A DNA stretch of 64,000 nucleotides from Ruminococcaceae bacterium BL-4 (GCA_902809935.1 LR778134.1:2046001-2110000); one strand, 5' to 3'; numbered from the stretch's first letter, positions 17,193 to 26,354 are shown. Notes: a model not told the origin generated them from the sequence alone. Numbers and translations are program-made.

Positions 17193-18188
17193 ATGACTGA
17201 CTTTACCGATATGAAATGTCCGGTCTGCGGAAAACCGTTTCTAAGCGGGGATGATATTGTCGTATGCCCACAGTGTGGTGCACCTTATCACCGTAGCTGC
17301 TATCAGCAGGTAGGACACTGTCTCTATGAAGATCGGCATGGCACTAAAGATGCATGGAAACCACCACAAAAAGCAGCGGAAAAAGAAGAAAGAATCTGTC
17401 CGCGCTGCGGTCATCCAAACCGCAAAGATGCGCTTTTCTGTGAACTCTGTGGAACCTCTCTCTCTAAAAATGAGCAAAACAGCTATCAGCAACCCCGTCA
17501 AAATGCTGCAAACTCTGGCAATTCCCAAATGCCTTATATTGCATTTGATCCTCTTGGAGGAGTTGCTCCTACTGAAAAAATAGACGATATTTCCGCTTCC
17601 GATCTGGCAAAAGTAGTTCAGTCTAATACCTCTTATTATATTCCGGTTTTTCGTAACTTTGTAAACAATCATAAAAAGCGTTTTAATTTTTCCGCTTTTT
17701 TATTTACTGGAAGCTGGTTCCTTTATCGAAAACAATATAAAAAAGGTTGGACAATTGCAAGTGTTCTTCTGATCCTGCATGCGCTTTACCAATATGTCAC
17801 TTATGTAGTTTCCTATCCGGTGATGCAGTCTCTGCTGAACAGTGCAGGTGTTGCATCAGATGCTTATCCTTCTACTAATCAGATGATTGCAATGAGCGGA
17901 ATGATTTCTGCTCTTTCAGCTAGCCAGCAGATTGCACTGGCTCTTCCAGGAATTTTAATGATTGGGATTTTCCTGATCAAATTGGTTTTTGGCTTTAAAG
18001 CAAATCAAATGTATAAAGCACACTGTGTCAGTGTTGTAAAAGAAATTGAAACTAGTCATCCGCAAGCCGGTGCTTCCTCCGAAAAAACAATCCTCTATCG
18101 GGAAAAAGGCGGAGTTAACATGGCTCTCGCACTGGGAATCGTTCTCTGTTATACACTGATTACTTATATCCCCTATTTCTTTTTCTGA
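17193..18188 (+). CDS. RING-like zinc-finger membrane protein with DUF2628-type region
   Basis: A 331-residue protein. The N-terminus has a RING-like finger (CPVCGKPF, CPQCGAPYHRSCY; prokaryotic RING-1 type) followed by a zinc ribbon CPRCGHPNRKDALFCELCGTSL. A Gln/Asn-rich linker leads to NFVNNHKKRFNFSAFLFTGSWFLYRKQYKKGW, the DUF2628 signature, and then three or four membrane segments. It is therefore an inner-membrane protein with cytoplasmic zinc modules. Function is unknown. GGAGG is 7 bases before the ATG. The galU gene follows 51 bases later without a clear terminator, so they may be cotranscribed. Confidence 0.8.
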   Translation: MTDFTDMKCPVCGKPFLSGDDIVVCPQCGAPYHRSCYQQVGHCLYEDRHGTKDAWKPPQKAAEKEERICPRCGHPNRKDALFCELCGTSLSKNEQNSYQQPRQNAANSGNSQMPYIAFDPLGGVAPTEKIDDISASDLAKVVQSNTSYYIPVFRNFVNNHKKRFNFSAFLFTGSWFLYRKQYKKGWTIASVLLILHALYQYVTYVVSYPVMQSLLNSAGVASDAYPSTNQMIAMSGMISALSASQQIALALPGILMIGIFLIKLVFGFKANQMYKAHCVSVVKEIETSHPQAGASSEKTILYREKGGVNMALALGIVLCYTLITYIPYFFF

Positions 18189-18239
18189 TTTTTTTGCGCA
18201 TTCATCCGAATATTCAATCTGAAAGAAGTGTTTTCAAAA

Positions 18240-19118
18240 ATGAAAAAAATCACCAAAGCTGTGATTCCTGCAGCAGGCCTTGGCACTCGTGTGTTGCCTG
18301 CCACAAAAAGCATGCCGAAAGAGATGCTCCCCATCGTGGACAAGCCTGCCATTCAATATATTGTTGAAGAAGCGGTACACTCCGGAATCACTGATATTTT
18401 AATTATTACGAACCGGGGAAAGGGACTAATTGAAGATCATTTCGACCGTGTTCCCGAACTGGAAGCAAAACTGCAAGGCGGCGGTGCTGCAAAAGAAAAG
18501 ATTTTAAAAGAAGTCGTTGATATTTCACACCTTGCAAATTTTTATTTTGTGCGTCAAAAAGAAACTCGTGGACTTGGTGATGCCGTTAACCGAGCTCGCT
18601 CCTTCGTTGGAAACGATCCGTTTGCAGTCCTCTATGGAGACGATGTGATCATCGGAGAAGATCCCGCCTGCGGCCAGCTGATTCGTGCTTACGAGGAATA
18701 CGGAAAAGGAGTCCTTGGCGTTAAAAAAGTTTCTCCAGAAGCAATTCATAAATATTCTTCATTAAAAGTGGAACCTCTTCACGATAATCTATATAATTGT
18801 ACAGATATGGTTGAAAAACCAACACCTGATAAAGTTTTAAGCCTCTTTTCTATTCTTGGCCGCTGCGTCCTTCCGCCGGAAATTTTCGATATTCTTGATC
18901 AAACACCTCCTGGAGTCGGCGGAGAAATCCAGCTGACTGACGCTATGCGCACACTGGCACGTTCACAAGGCATGGTGGCCATTGAATTCACTGGGAAACG
19001 CTATGACATGGGAAATAAGCTTGGAATTCTCCAAGCACAAGTAGAGGTTGCACTTAACCATCCAGAAGTCGGTAAGGATTTTCACAAATACTTAAAAGAA
19101 CTTTCTAAAACGCTTTGA
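18240..19118 (+). CDS. galU: UTP--glucose-1-phosphate uridylyltransferase
   Basis: A 292-residue nucleotidyltransferase. The N-terminal signature KAVIPAAGLGTRVLPATKS is the GxGTRxLP-TK activation loop. KPAIQYIVEEAV, the metal site YGDDVI and the sugar site EKPTP also fit GalU. It makes UDP-glucose for wall glycans, glycolipids or exopolysaccharide. The ATG at 18240 is preferred over the in-frame GTG at 18228, because the purine-rich GAAAGAAG site is correctly spaced only for the ATG. The length matches the family. Confidence 0.95.
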   Translation: MKKITKAVIPAAGLGTRVLPATKSMPKEMLPIVDKPAIQYIVEEAVHSGITDILIITNRGKGLIEDHFDRVPELEAKLQGGGAAKEKILKEVVDISHLANFYFVRQKETRGLGDAVNRARSFVGNDPFAVLYGDDVIIGEDPACGQLIRAYEEYGKGVLGVKKVSPEAIHKYSSLKVEPLHDNLYNCTDMVEKPTPDKVLSLFSILGRCVLPPEIFDILDQTPPGVGGEIQLTDAMRTLARSQGMVAIEFTGKRYDMGNKLGILQAQVEVALNHPEVGKDFHKYLKELSKTL

Positions 19119-19136
19119 GAAAGCTAAAATTCTTTA

Positions 19137-19165
19137 TTGACAATCTTTTTTCAGATTGATATAAT
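19137..19165 (+). promoter_or_regulatory. consensus sigma-A promoter of rpsF-ssb-rpsR
   Basis: Perfect TTGACA (19137-19142), 17-base spacer, perfect TATAAT (19160-19165). Transcription is expected to begin near 19172, giving a leader of about 80 bases. Confidence 0.92.
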
Positions 19166-19171
19166 TAATCT

Positions 19172-19251
19172 GTTGCCCTGTGTGTTGCAGTGGCTTGATC
19201 CTTGCCCCGGATCTTTATTTGGGGCCATATGTCCATAAGGAGGTGCAAATC
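19172..19251 (+). promoter_or_regulatory. rpsF 5' leader with competing hairpins (candidate S6:S18 autoregulatory element)
   Basis: Two structures compete. GATCC/GGATC (19197-19213) has loop TTGCCCC. GCCCC/GGGGC (19204-19225) reuses that loop and leads to the ribosome binding site. Leaders of rpsF operons in many bacteria bind the S6:S18 complex through a CCG-containing bulge, and a CCCCGG lies here. This match is by eye only. Confidence 0.45.
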
Positions 19252-19548
19252 ATGGAAGAAGTAAAAAGAGCTTATGAAACCGTATTTATCCTCTCTGCTA
19301 AATTAGACGAGGATGCTACGAATGCCATGATCCAGAAATTCAAGGATCTGATCGCGGCGAATGGTACTATCGATGGTGTTGACGAATGGGGTAAGCGCAG
19401 ATTAGCTTATCCGATCAACAAAGAAAATGAAGGCTACTATGTTCTGGTGAACTTTACGAGTGTTCCGTCTTTTACGGCTGAACTCGATCGTATCTACAAA
19501 ATCACCGACGGTGTGCTGCGTTCCCTGATCGTGAAAAAAGAAGCCTGA
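19252..19548 (+). CDS. rpsF: 30S ribosomal protein S6
   Basis: A 98-residue ribosomal protein S6 with the diagnostic YETVFILSAKLDEDA opening and GKRRLAYPINKENEGYYVLVNF, the conserved RRLAYPI-K--EGYY core. It binds 16S rRNA as a heterodimer with S18, which is encoded two genes downstream. The start is the ATG at 19252 with AAGGAGGTG about 7 bases upstream. The frame is open back to 19180, but that is leader sequence after the promoter. The order rpsF-ssb-rpsR is the standard conserved operon. Confidence 0.97.
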   Translation: MEEVKRAYETVFILSAKLDEDATNAMIQKFKDLIAANGTIDGVDEWGKRRLAYPINKENEGYYVLVNFTSVPSFTAELDRIYKITDGVLRSLIVKKEA

Positions 19549-19573
19549 AAATTAGGCGAAAGGGTGATTACGA

Positions 19574-20029
19574 ATGCTTAACGTTGCTGTTTTAATGGGT
19601 CGGCTAACGGCTGATCCGGAATTGCGTCATACTTCTAATGACATTGCCGTTACCAGTTTTACTTTGGCTGTCGATCGTTCTTATGTAAAATCCGGTGCTG
19701 AACGTGCAACAGATTTTATTGACATCGTCGCGTGGAGAAATACTGCAGATTTTGTTTGCAAATATTTCCGCAAAGGCCAGTTAGTAGCTGTTCAAGGGGC
19801 TATTCAAACACGTTCTTATACAGATCGTGACGGAAATAAACGCAAAGCATTCGAAATTGTAGCGGATAATGTTCATTTTGCAGAAAGTAAACGGGATTTT
19901 AACTCTGCAAATGGAAATTACCATCACGAAGCTGCTCCTGCTCAGCAGCAGTCCCCTGCTCCCGCCTATTCGAATGGTGACACCGGAGATTTCGAAGAAA
20001 TTCCCGGTGATGATGATCTGCCGTTTTAA
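19574..20029 (+). CDS. ssb: single-stranded DNA-binding protein
   Basis: A 151-residue SSB. The N-terminal OB fold (residues 1-105) starts MLNVAVLMGRLTADPELRHT and includes FIDIVAWRNTADFVCKYFRKG. A flexible Gln/Pro/Ala-rich linker leads to the acidic tail DDDLPF, the docking tip for replication and repair proteins. It lies 25 bases after rpsF in the standard operon. Confidence 0.97.
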   Translation: MLNVAVLMGRLTADPELRHTSNDIAVTSFTLAVDRSYVKSGAERATDFIDIVAWRNTADFVCKYFRKGQLVAVQGAIQTRSYTDRDGNKRKAFEIVADNVHFAESKRDFNSANGNYHHEAAPAQQQSPAPAYSNGDTGDFEEIPGDDDLPF

Positions 20030-20081
20030 AATCTAAGAACGGTATTCCCTGATTTTTAGTTTAAAGGAGGTTTTCCTAATC

Positions 20082-20339
20082 ATGGCCGATAGAGAAAGAA
20101 GTGAAGGCGGTCGCCGATATGGTGGTCGTAAAGGTCGTAGAAAGGTTTGCAGCTTTTGCGTCGATAAAGTAGACTCCATCGATTATAAAGATGTTGCAAA
20201 GCTTCGCCGCTTTATTTCTGAGCGTGCGAAAATTCTGCCTCGCAGAGCGACTGGAACCTGTGCACGTCATCAGCGTGAATTGACCACCGCAATTAAGCGT
20301 GCGCGTCATCTTGCGCTTTTGCCGTTCAGCAGCGACTAA
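20082..20339 (+). CDS. rpsR: 30S ribosomal protein S18
   Basis: An 85-residue S18 with the family core [42 protein letters not shown]. It keeps three cysteines (KVCSFCVDK and TGTCARHQR) and so looks like the zinc-associated C+ form. AAGGAGG lies upstream. It is the last gene of the operon before a strong terminator. Confidence 0.97.
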   Translation: MADRERSEGGRRYGGRKGRRKVCSFCVDKVDSIDYKDVAKLRRFISERAKILPRRATGTCARHQRELTTAIKRARHLALLPFSSD

Positions 20340-20369
20340 TTTGTTTTATTAGCTTTTTATAGCTTTTTA

Positions 20370-20408
20370 AAAGGCACCAGTTCTTAATTAAAGAGCTGGT
20401 GCCTTTCG
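20370..20408 (+). terminator. terminator of rpsF-ssb-rpsR
   Basis: AAAGGCACCAG / CTGGTGCCTTT hairpin, 30 bases after rpsR. The downstream T tract is short (TTTCGTTATT). Confidence 0.8.
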
Positions 20409-20440
20409 TTATTAGATTCTTTAATTAAAATTAATATGAA

Positions 20441-20487
20441 AAGACCTTATTCAGGAAAAACTCAATCTCCCGAATAAGGCCTTTTTA
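20441..20487 (-). terminator. terminator of the pseudokinase gene (works on either strand)
   Basis: CCTTATTC paired with GAATAAGG around an 18-base loop, flanked by T runs on both strands. Confidence 0.75.
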
Positions 20488-20497
20488 TTATTATTCA

Positions 20498-22273
20498 TTA
20501 ACCATTTGAAGAAGAATTTGCATTGATCAAAATTGTGATTGTTGAATTGGCCGCCATTTTGTCTCCGGCATTCTGATTTTTATAACCATAAACCTGTCCA
20601 ATTCCTACATATTCACTATGCCCATTTTCCTGCTGTACAGAGGTAAATCCACGTGATTTCAATGCGCTCACTGCTTCTTGTGCGGTTAGTCCCGCAAGAT
20701 CCGGCAACGTTATAAGCGCATTCCCATCACTTACAATCACCGAAATAGCTGTTCCTTTTACCATTTTCTCTCCAGCTGTCGGCGTTTGCGAAATAATATA
20801 TCCTGCCTCCACCGTATCACTGTATTCATGCTTCGAAACAGCTACCTGATAATCAGCATCCGAAGAAGATTGCTGATAGTCCTCATATTTTTTGTTTACA
20901 AGATTCGGAACCGTAATTTGTTCCGCTACTGTAGAACTCACTTCAGAAGTTATCTCTGAGTCAGCAGTTCCTACTTCAGACGTCTGAGGGACAGTCGTCT
21001 GCTGCTGACCTTTATTATTACTAAAAGACATCCGGACAACGGCAACCACTGTTACAATAATGAGCAAAACAGCACATACTAAAATAACCCATACAAACAT
21101 AGGAATTTTCTTTTTGCTTTTATGCCCTATATTCTTATGAACCTGCGGCGACCGAGATGGCCGAGAAGGCTGAATCCGTTGAGATTCCTGAGAAGTTTCT
21201 TCTTTTAAATCATGTCCCTCTTCCGGACTCTTTTCTGCTATTTCCTCTTTTTGAGCAGGAATCGGGCTCGGAATCCGCCGCAAACTTTCTGTCTCTTCGA
21301 TTGTCGCCGTAATGGTAGGAGAAGCTGACAGCTCTGCTCTCATACGCTCAAATGTAGGCGTCCTTTTTTCCGCAGAAACCTGTAGTGCATTTGCTAATGA
21401 AGTTACAACATGCGGAGGAATATTTTGAAGGATTGAAGATGGAATTAAAAGTCTAGGATCCTCTTTTCTTGCCAAAGCATTTTTTGGAAAACTACCTGTT
21501 AATGCAAAGAAAAGGGACGACGCAAAGCCATAGACATCTGTTGATTCTTTGAGCGCTGCTGTTCCTTCGCATTGTTCCAATGCAGCACACCCTGATACCA
21601 ATGAATCCTGAAGTTCTGTCCCAAAATGCCATACCTGTTCAATACAAAAATCCCCCAGGATCATACTTCCATTCGGCAAAATAAACAGTGTATCCGGAGA
21701 GATTCCTAAATGAGAAATTCCAACTGCATGCAAGGTAGAAAGCACCATTAAAACTGGCATAAAAAGCTGTCTTGCCTCATTCCAGCTTAAAGAACCCCCG
21801 CTGCGCTTTACAAAATAGCGCAATGTAATTGCATTCATCCATGGAGCTACTGCATAGACAGTTCCATTTTCCTCAAACACATCTTCAATATGTGCCATTG
21901 CAGGCTGGGTATGAAAACGCAGCAAAGCCTGCTGATTTTCTAAAAAGGTCTTTCGATCCTTTTGGAAAACTTCTTTCAGTTCTTCCTGCGGATTGATTTT
22001 TAATCCATCAGAATTGCGCAGCGCCAAAGTCTGCGGAAAGAACTCCCTAATCTCTACTTTTTCTTTTGTTTTTAAATCGAGACCAATATATAGAATTCCT
22101 TCTCCATTTTTACGCATTGCGCGGCCGACCAAATACTGATCTTTCAATATTGTTCGATATGGAAGAGCATCAGGAAGCTGCAACTCAGCTAAAGAAAATC
22201 CACAATGCGGGCATTCTTCAGCTTCATCGGTCTCTTCCATGCAGGCCATACACAGCCTGTCATAATCCGCCAT
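20498..22273 (-). CDS. zinc-ribbon Ser/Thr kinase-like protein with PASTA domains; probable pseudokinase
   Basis: A 591-residue membrane protein. An N-terminal zinc ribbon (C8-x2-C11 and CPHC 21-24) is followed by a kinase fold (about 45-315). There the key residues are degraded: the ATP-binding Lys position reads VEIREFFP (Arg for Lys, about R77), and the HRD loop is SHLGISPDTLF (Leu-Gly for Arg-Asp). The DFG Asp survives as LGDFC (about 207-210), and the glycine loop is weak (KNGEGILY). A basic proline-rich linker, one transmembrane helix (about 392-413) and two extracellular PASTA repeats (about 450-520 and 521-590) complete it. PASTA kinases sense peptidoglycan; this copy probably binds rather than phosphorylates. 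GGAGG precedes the ATG. It lies 80 bases downstream of yebC and may be cotranscribed with it. Confidence 0.85.
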   Translation of the reverse strand: MADYDRLCMACMEETDEAEECPHCGFSLAELQLPDALPYRTILKDQYLVGRAMRKNGEGILYIGLDLKTKEKVEIREFFPQTLALRNSDGLKINPQEELKEVFQKDRKTFLENQQALLRFHTQPAMAHIEDVFEENGTVYAVAPWMNAITLRYFVKRSGGSLSWNEARQLFMPVLMVLSTLHAVGISHLGISPDTLFILPNGSMILGDFCIEQVWHFGTELQDSLVSGCAALEQCEGTAALKESTDVYGFASSLFFALTGSFPKNALARKEDPRLLIPSSILQNIPPHVVTSLANALQVSAEKRTPTFERMRAELSASPTITATIEETESLRRIPSPIPAQKEEIAEKSPEEGHDLKEETSQESQRIQPSRPSRSPQVHKNIGHKSKKKIPMFVWVILVCAVLLIIVTVVAVVRMSFSNNKGQQQTTVPQTSEVGTADSEITSEVSSTVAEQITVPNLVNKKYEDYQQSSSDADYQVAVSKHEYSDTVEAGYIISQTPTAGEKMVKGTAISVIVSDGNALITLPDLAGLTAQEAVSALKSRGFTSVQQENGHSEYVGIGQVYGYKNQNAGDKMAANSTITILINANSSSNG

Positions 22274-22352
22274 TCGTGCGTTCCTCCTTCAGGCATGTCT
22301 AAAGCATGTCGATATTTAAACCCATATTCTACAACTCCAAGATTGCCACTAT

Positions 22353-23099
22353 TTATTCTTCATCACTAACTTCGGAACTTTCCCAGTTATTCCATACGTT
22401 TTGGACGTCATCATTATCTTCCAGACTATCCAAGAGCTTCTGCATTTTTTGCTCCGCTTCTGCATCCGGAAGCTTCACATAAGTACTCGGAATCATTTCA
22501 ATTTCCGCAGTTTCAAATTCATATCCCTTTGCAGAAAGATCATCTAAAATCCCAGAAAAGTCTTCTGGCTCAGTATAAATTTCAAAGACATCTTCATCCG
22601 CCTGAAAATCAGAAGCTCCCGCCTCAAGTGCATCTTCCATAACGTGATCTTCATCGCGGTCTTCACGCTCAATAATGAGCAGCCCTTTTTTCTCAAATAA
22701 GAACGAAACACATCCGGTTGTTCCCAGATTTCCGCCAAATTTATCAAATGCGTGTCGGACATCAGCCGCCGTACGATTTCTATTATCTGTCAACGCTTCT
22801 ACAATAACAGCAACGCCATTTGGTCCATATCCTTCATAATTAATGGTTTCAAATTGATGTTCGTTCCCTTCACCAGCAGCTTTTTTAATGATACGCTCAA
22901 TATTATCATTTGGGACATTGGCTGCTTTGGCCTTTGCGATACAATCTTTCAGCTTAGAATTGCTGTTGGGGTCTGGTCCGCCGCCCTCTTTTACTGCAAC
23001 TGATAATTCACGGCCGATTTTAGTAAAGACTTTTGCCTTTGCGCCATCGGTTTTCTCTTTTTTGCGCTTAATATTATTCCATTTTGAATGGCCTGACAT
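22353..23099 (-). CDS. YebC/PmpR/TACO1-family protein
   Basis: A 248-residue protein with the complete family signature: MSGHSKWNNIKRKKEKTDGAKAK-type N-terminus, GGPDPNSNSKLKDCIAKAKAANVPNDNIERIIKKAAGEG, and EALTDNRNRTAADVRHAFDKFGGNLG. YebC-type proteins were annotated as transcription regulators. Newer work on family members points to a translation role at polyproline-like stalls and, in mitochondria, to activation of COX1 translation. It has an extended -10 promoter upstream. Confidence 0.95.
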   Translation of the reverse strand: MSGHSKWNNIKRKKEKTDGAKAKVFTKIGRELSVAVKEGGGPDPNSNSKLKDCIAKAKAANVPNDNIERIIKKAAGEGNEHQFETINYEGYGPNGVAVIVEALTDNRNRTAADVRHAFDKFGGNLGTTGCVSFLFEKKGLLIIEREDRDEDHVMEDALEAGASDFQADEDVFEIYTEPEDFSGILDDLSAKGYEFETAEIEMIPSTYVKLPDAEAEQKMQKLLDSLEDNDDVQNVWNNWESSEVSDEE

Positions 23100-23144
23100 G
23101 TTCTTCGCAGCCTCCCGACTAATAATTTAAAATAGTTACGTTAT

Positions 23145-23173
23145 ATTATAACATAATCCAAATGTGATATCAA
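23145..23173 (-). promoter_or_regulatory. promoter of yebC
   Basis: TTGATA (23168-23173), 17-base spacer, extended -10 TGT-TATAAT (23145-23150), minus strand. Confidence 0.8.
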
Positions 23174-23441
23174 CACTTTGTCTCTTCCTTGACTCATTTC
23201 TGTTGTATTTGGATTTGTCTTTTAGATAAGATTTTGTTCATTTTATTTTATATTTTAGCATATTTGACTTTTTCACTCAAGGGGGTGTTTCTTTTTTTAT
23301 TAGATACTTGACAGTTATTTCACAGTGGCATAGAATGATTCTGATTTGTTCCAAACGGCTCAAATTTAGATAAAAAATGATACATGCAAAAATGCCCCCC
23401 AAAAACACTTTTTCGATTTTAGAAAAAGAAAGGTAGTATTT
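23174..23441 (+). promoter_or_regulatory. intergenic region with promoter of the activase gene and a CATGCAAAAATG motif
   Basis: TTGACA (23308-23313), 17-base spacer, TAGAAT (23331-23336) makes a good promoter, leaving a leader of about 95 bases. The leader contains CATGCAAAAATG (23383-23394), found upstream of three other genes in this window. No gene is seen in 23174-23307. Confidence 0.7.
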
Positions 23442-26345
23442 ATGAAAATTGGCCTCGATGTCGGCTCTACAACGATAAAATGCGTTGTTTTAGACGATCA
23501 AAATAAAATAATTTATCAATCATACGAACGGCATTATTCCCAGATTACAGAAAAGATGACTGAACTTCTTACAAAAGTAAGAGATACCATCTTAAAAGGA
23601 AGCCCAGCCCAGCTCACCGTTTCCGGCTCTGCTGGAATGGGAATTTCACAAACCTGTAATCTTCCTTTCGTACAGGAAGTCTATGCCACCCGTATCGCTA
23701 CAGGAAAGCTTCTTCCTGAAACCGACTGTATTATTGAGCTCGGCGGAGAAGATGCAAAGATTCTGTTTCTGACCGGCGGCATGGAAGTACGGATGAACGG
23801 CTCCTGCGCAGGAGGTACCGGCGCATTTATTGACCAGATGGCAACCTTATTAAACATCTCTCTCGACGAAATGGATCAGCTGTCTGCTCAATATGAAAAG
23901 ATTTATACAATCGCATCCCGCTGCGGCGTTTTTGCCAAAAGCGATATTCAGCCGCTGCTTAATCAAGGTGCACGGAAAAGTGATCTTTGTGCCAGCATTT
24001 TTGCAGCTGTTGCCAACCAGACGATTGCCGGCCTTGCACAGGGGCGTCCGATCACTGGAAATGTGCTTTACCTTGGAGGTCCGCTTACTTTTCTCTCCGG
24101 GTTACGTCGCGCTTTCGATACCGCGCTAAGAACAACCGGAACCTGCCCGGAAAACAGTCTATACTTTGTTGCGCTTGGCGCTGCTTACAGCAGTGAAATT
24201 GAAACAGACTTAGATACAGCGCTCAAAAATATTAAGGAATATGGATCCAGTGGAAATTTCCGCAGTATTCCCCCTCTTTTTAAAGACAAAGAGGAATATC
24301 AGGAGTTTTTGGAACGTCATAATTCCTGCAAAGCACCCAGAGGAGATCTTCTCACATATGATGGCTCTGCATTTTTAGGGGTCGATGCCGGTTCTACAAC
24401 GATCAAAGCGGTTCTTCTCGGCAAAGACGGTGAAATTCTTGACAGCACCTATCAAAGTAATAGTGGGAATCCGGTGCCAGTCGTACGGGAATATCTGCTC
24501 TCTCTTTATCAAAAAAAGCCGGACCTAAAGATCGTTTCCAGCGCTGTAACCGGTTACGGCGAGGAGCTGCTCAAAAATGCTTTTGGACTCGATTATGGTA
24601 TTGTAGAAACCATTGCGCATTTCACAGCCGCCAAATGCTTTATGCCCGATGTTGACTTTGTCATTGATATCGGCGGTCAGGACATGAAATGCTTTAAAAT
24701 TCGTCGGGGGGCTATCGACAATATCTTCTTAAATGAAGCCTGCTCCTCTGGCTGCGGTTCTTTCCTGCAAACCTTTGCCAATACTCTCGGTTATAAAATT
24801 GCTGATTTCGCAAAATTGGGCCTTTTTGCAAAACATCCTGTTGATTTGGGAAGCCGCTGCACGGTTTTCATGAATAGTCAGGTAAAACAAGCTCAAAAAG
24901 ATGGCGCAACCACAGCGGATATTTCTGCCGGGCTATCCGTAAGTGTCGTAAAAAATGCAATCTATAAAGTAATTCGTGCTGCTTCCGCCGAAGAGTTGGG
25001 CCGCAAAATCGTCGTTCAGGGAGGTACCTTCCTCAATGACGCCGTTTTAAGAGTCTTTGAAAATGAATTGGGCGTTGAAGTCGTCCGCCCTGATGTTTCC
25101 GGGCTAATGGGAGCCTATGGCGCTGCAATCTATGCAATCAAAAAACAAAAAAAGTCACCGCATCAAACTTCTTTGATTTCTCTCGCGGAACTAAATGATT
25201 TCAAGCACGAAGTTAAAGTGACAAACTGTGGACTGTGCAGTAATCACTGCCGTTTGACCATCAATATCTTTGGCAATAACCGCCGCTTCATTGGCGGAAA
25301 TCGCTGTGAACGTCCGATCACCAAGAAAAGTGGAAGCAATGATTTAGATCTTTACGCTTATAAGCTTAAAAAGCTTCGCAGCTATGCGCCAGTCCCCGGT
25401 CCACGCGGAAAAATTGGGATTCCGATGGGACTTAATTTTTATGAATTGCTGCCTTTTTGGCATGCTTTCTTTACCACGCTGGGATTCGAAGTTGTACTCT
25501 CTCCCCTTTCAAGCAGAGAACTATATATTCGTGGCCAAAGCACCATTCCCAGTGACACTGTCTGCTTCCCTGCAAAGCTGACCCACGGGCATGTTCTAAG
25601 TCTGCTTGATCAGGGAATTGATCATATCTTTTATCCCTGCATGAGTTATAATTTTGATGAAAAACTTGGTGACAATCATTATAACTGTCCTGTCGTCGCC
25701 TATTATCCAGAAGTCATTAACGCCAACACCGTCGCGCTTCAGGGAAAAACTTTTATCCATGACTATGTCGGAATTCATAGGAGACATGATTTCCCCAAAA
25801 AGATGCATAAAATTCTTGAAAAATATTATTCGGGAATTACTCTGCGGGAAGTCAAAAAAGCTTCTGATGCTGCTTACGACGCTTATAATGCTTATCTTGC
25901 CGATATTCGCGAAAAAGGAAACGAAATCATCAAAGAAGCACGCAAGGAGAAAAAGCCAATTATCGTATTAAGTGGACGCCCCTATCATCTTGACCCTGAA
26001 ATTAACCATGGGATCGATAAATTAATTATCTCCCTTGGAGCTGCCGTCATCAGCGAAGATGTCGTCAGTTGCCTAGTTAAGCGCTTCCACACAGGTGTTT
26101 TGAATCAGTGGACTTATCATGCCAGACTTTACGCTGCCGCTAAATACGTCAGCTCACAGAAAGATATGAATCTGGTTCAGTTGGTCTCCTTCGGCTGCGG
26201 CGTAGATGCCATCACAACAGATGAAGTCCGCAGCATTCTGGAAGCAAACGATAAGATCTATACGCAGATCAAAATTGACGAAATTACAAATTTGGGCGCC
26301 GTAAAAATTAGGCTTCGCAGCCTTTTTGCCGCCCTCGACCAGTGA
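23442..26345 (+). CDS. 2-hydroxyacyl-CoA dehydratase activase-like protein (tandem BadF/BcrAD ATPase domains plus DUF2229)
   Basis: A 967-residue protein with two ASKHA ATPase domains of the BadF/BadG/BcrA/HgdC type. The first opens IGLDVGSTTIKCVV and has GGEDAKIL and NGSCAGGTGAFIDQ. The second opens LGVDAGSTTIKAVL and has GGQDMKCF and NEACSSGCGSFLQ; the Cys there is the usual bridging [4Fe-4S] ligand. A cysteine cluster CGLCSNHCRLT follows, then a DUF2229 domain (GIPMGLNFYELLPFW through SDTVCFPAKLTHGH). HgdC-type activases push an electron, at the cost of ATP, into a dehydratase or benzoyl-CoA-type reductase. The next gene encodes a dehydratase-like subunit in the same frame. The metabolic substrate is unknown. 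GAAAGG is 8 bases before the ATG. Confidence 0.88.
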   Translation: MKIGLDVGSTTIKCVVLDDQNKIIYQSYERHYSQITEKMTELLTKVRDTILKGSPAQLTVSGSAGMGISQTCNLPFVQEVYATRIATGKLLPETDCIIELGGEDAKILFLTGGMEVRMNGSCAGGTGAFIDQMATLLNISLDEMDQLSAQYEKIYTIASRCGVFAKSDIQPLLNQGARKSDLCASIFAAVANQTIAGLAQGRPITGNVLYLGGPLTFLSGLRRAFDTALRTTGTCPENSLYFVALGAAYSSEIETDLDTALKNIKEYGSSGNFRSIPPLFKDKEEYQEFLERHNSCKAPRGDLLTYDGSAFLGVDAGSTTIKAVLLGKDGEILDSTYQSNSGNPVPVVREYLLSLYQKKPDLKIVSSAVTGYGEELLKNAFGLDYGIVETIAHFTAAKCFMPDVDFVIDIGGQDMKCFKIRRGAIDNIFLNEACSSGCGSFLQTFANTLGYKIADFAKLGLFAKHPVDLGSRCTVFMNSQVKQAQKDGATTADISAGLSVSVVKNAIYKVIRAASAEELGRKIVVQGGTFLNDAVLRVFENELGVEVVRPDVSGLMGAYGAAIYAIKKQKKSPHQTSLISLAELNDFKHEVKVTNCGLCSNHCRLTINIFGNNRRFIGGNRCERPITKKSGSNDLDLYAYKLKKLRSYAPVPGPRGKIGIPMGLNFYELLPFWHAFFTTLGFEVVLSPLSSRELYIRGQSTIPSDTVCFPAKLTHGHVLSLLDQGIDHIFYPCMSYNFDEKLGDNHYNCPVVAYYPEVINANTVALQGKTFIHDYVGIHRRHDFPKKMHKILEKYYSGITLREVKKASDAAYDAYNAYLADIREKGNEIIKEARKEKKPIIVLSGRPYHLDPEINHGIDKLIISLGAAVISEDVVSCLVKRFHTGVLNQWTYHARLYAAAKYVSSQKDMNLVQLVSFGCGVDAITTDEVRSILEANDKIYTQIKIDEITNLGAVKIRLRSLFAALDQ

Positions 26346-26354
26346 GGCTTTATC

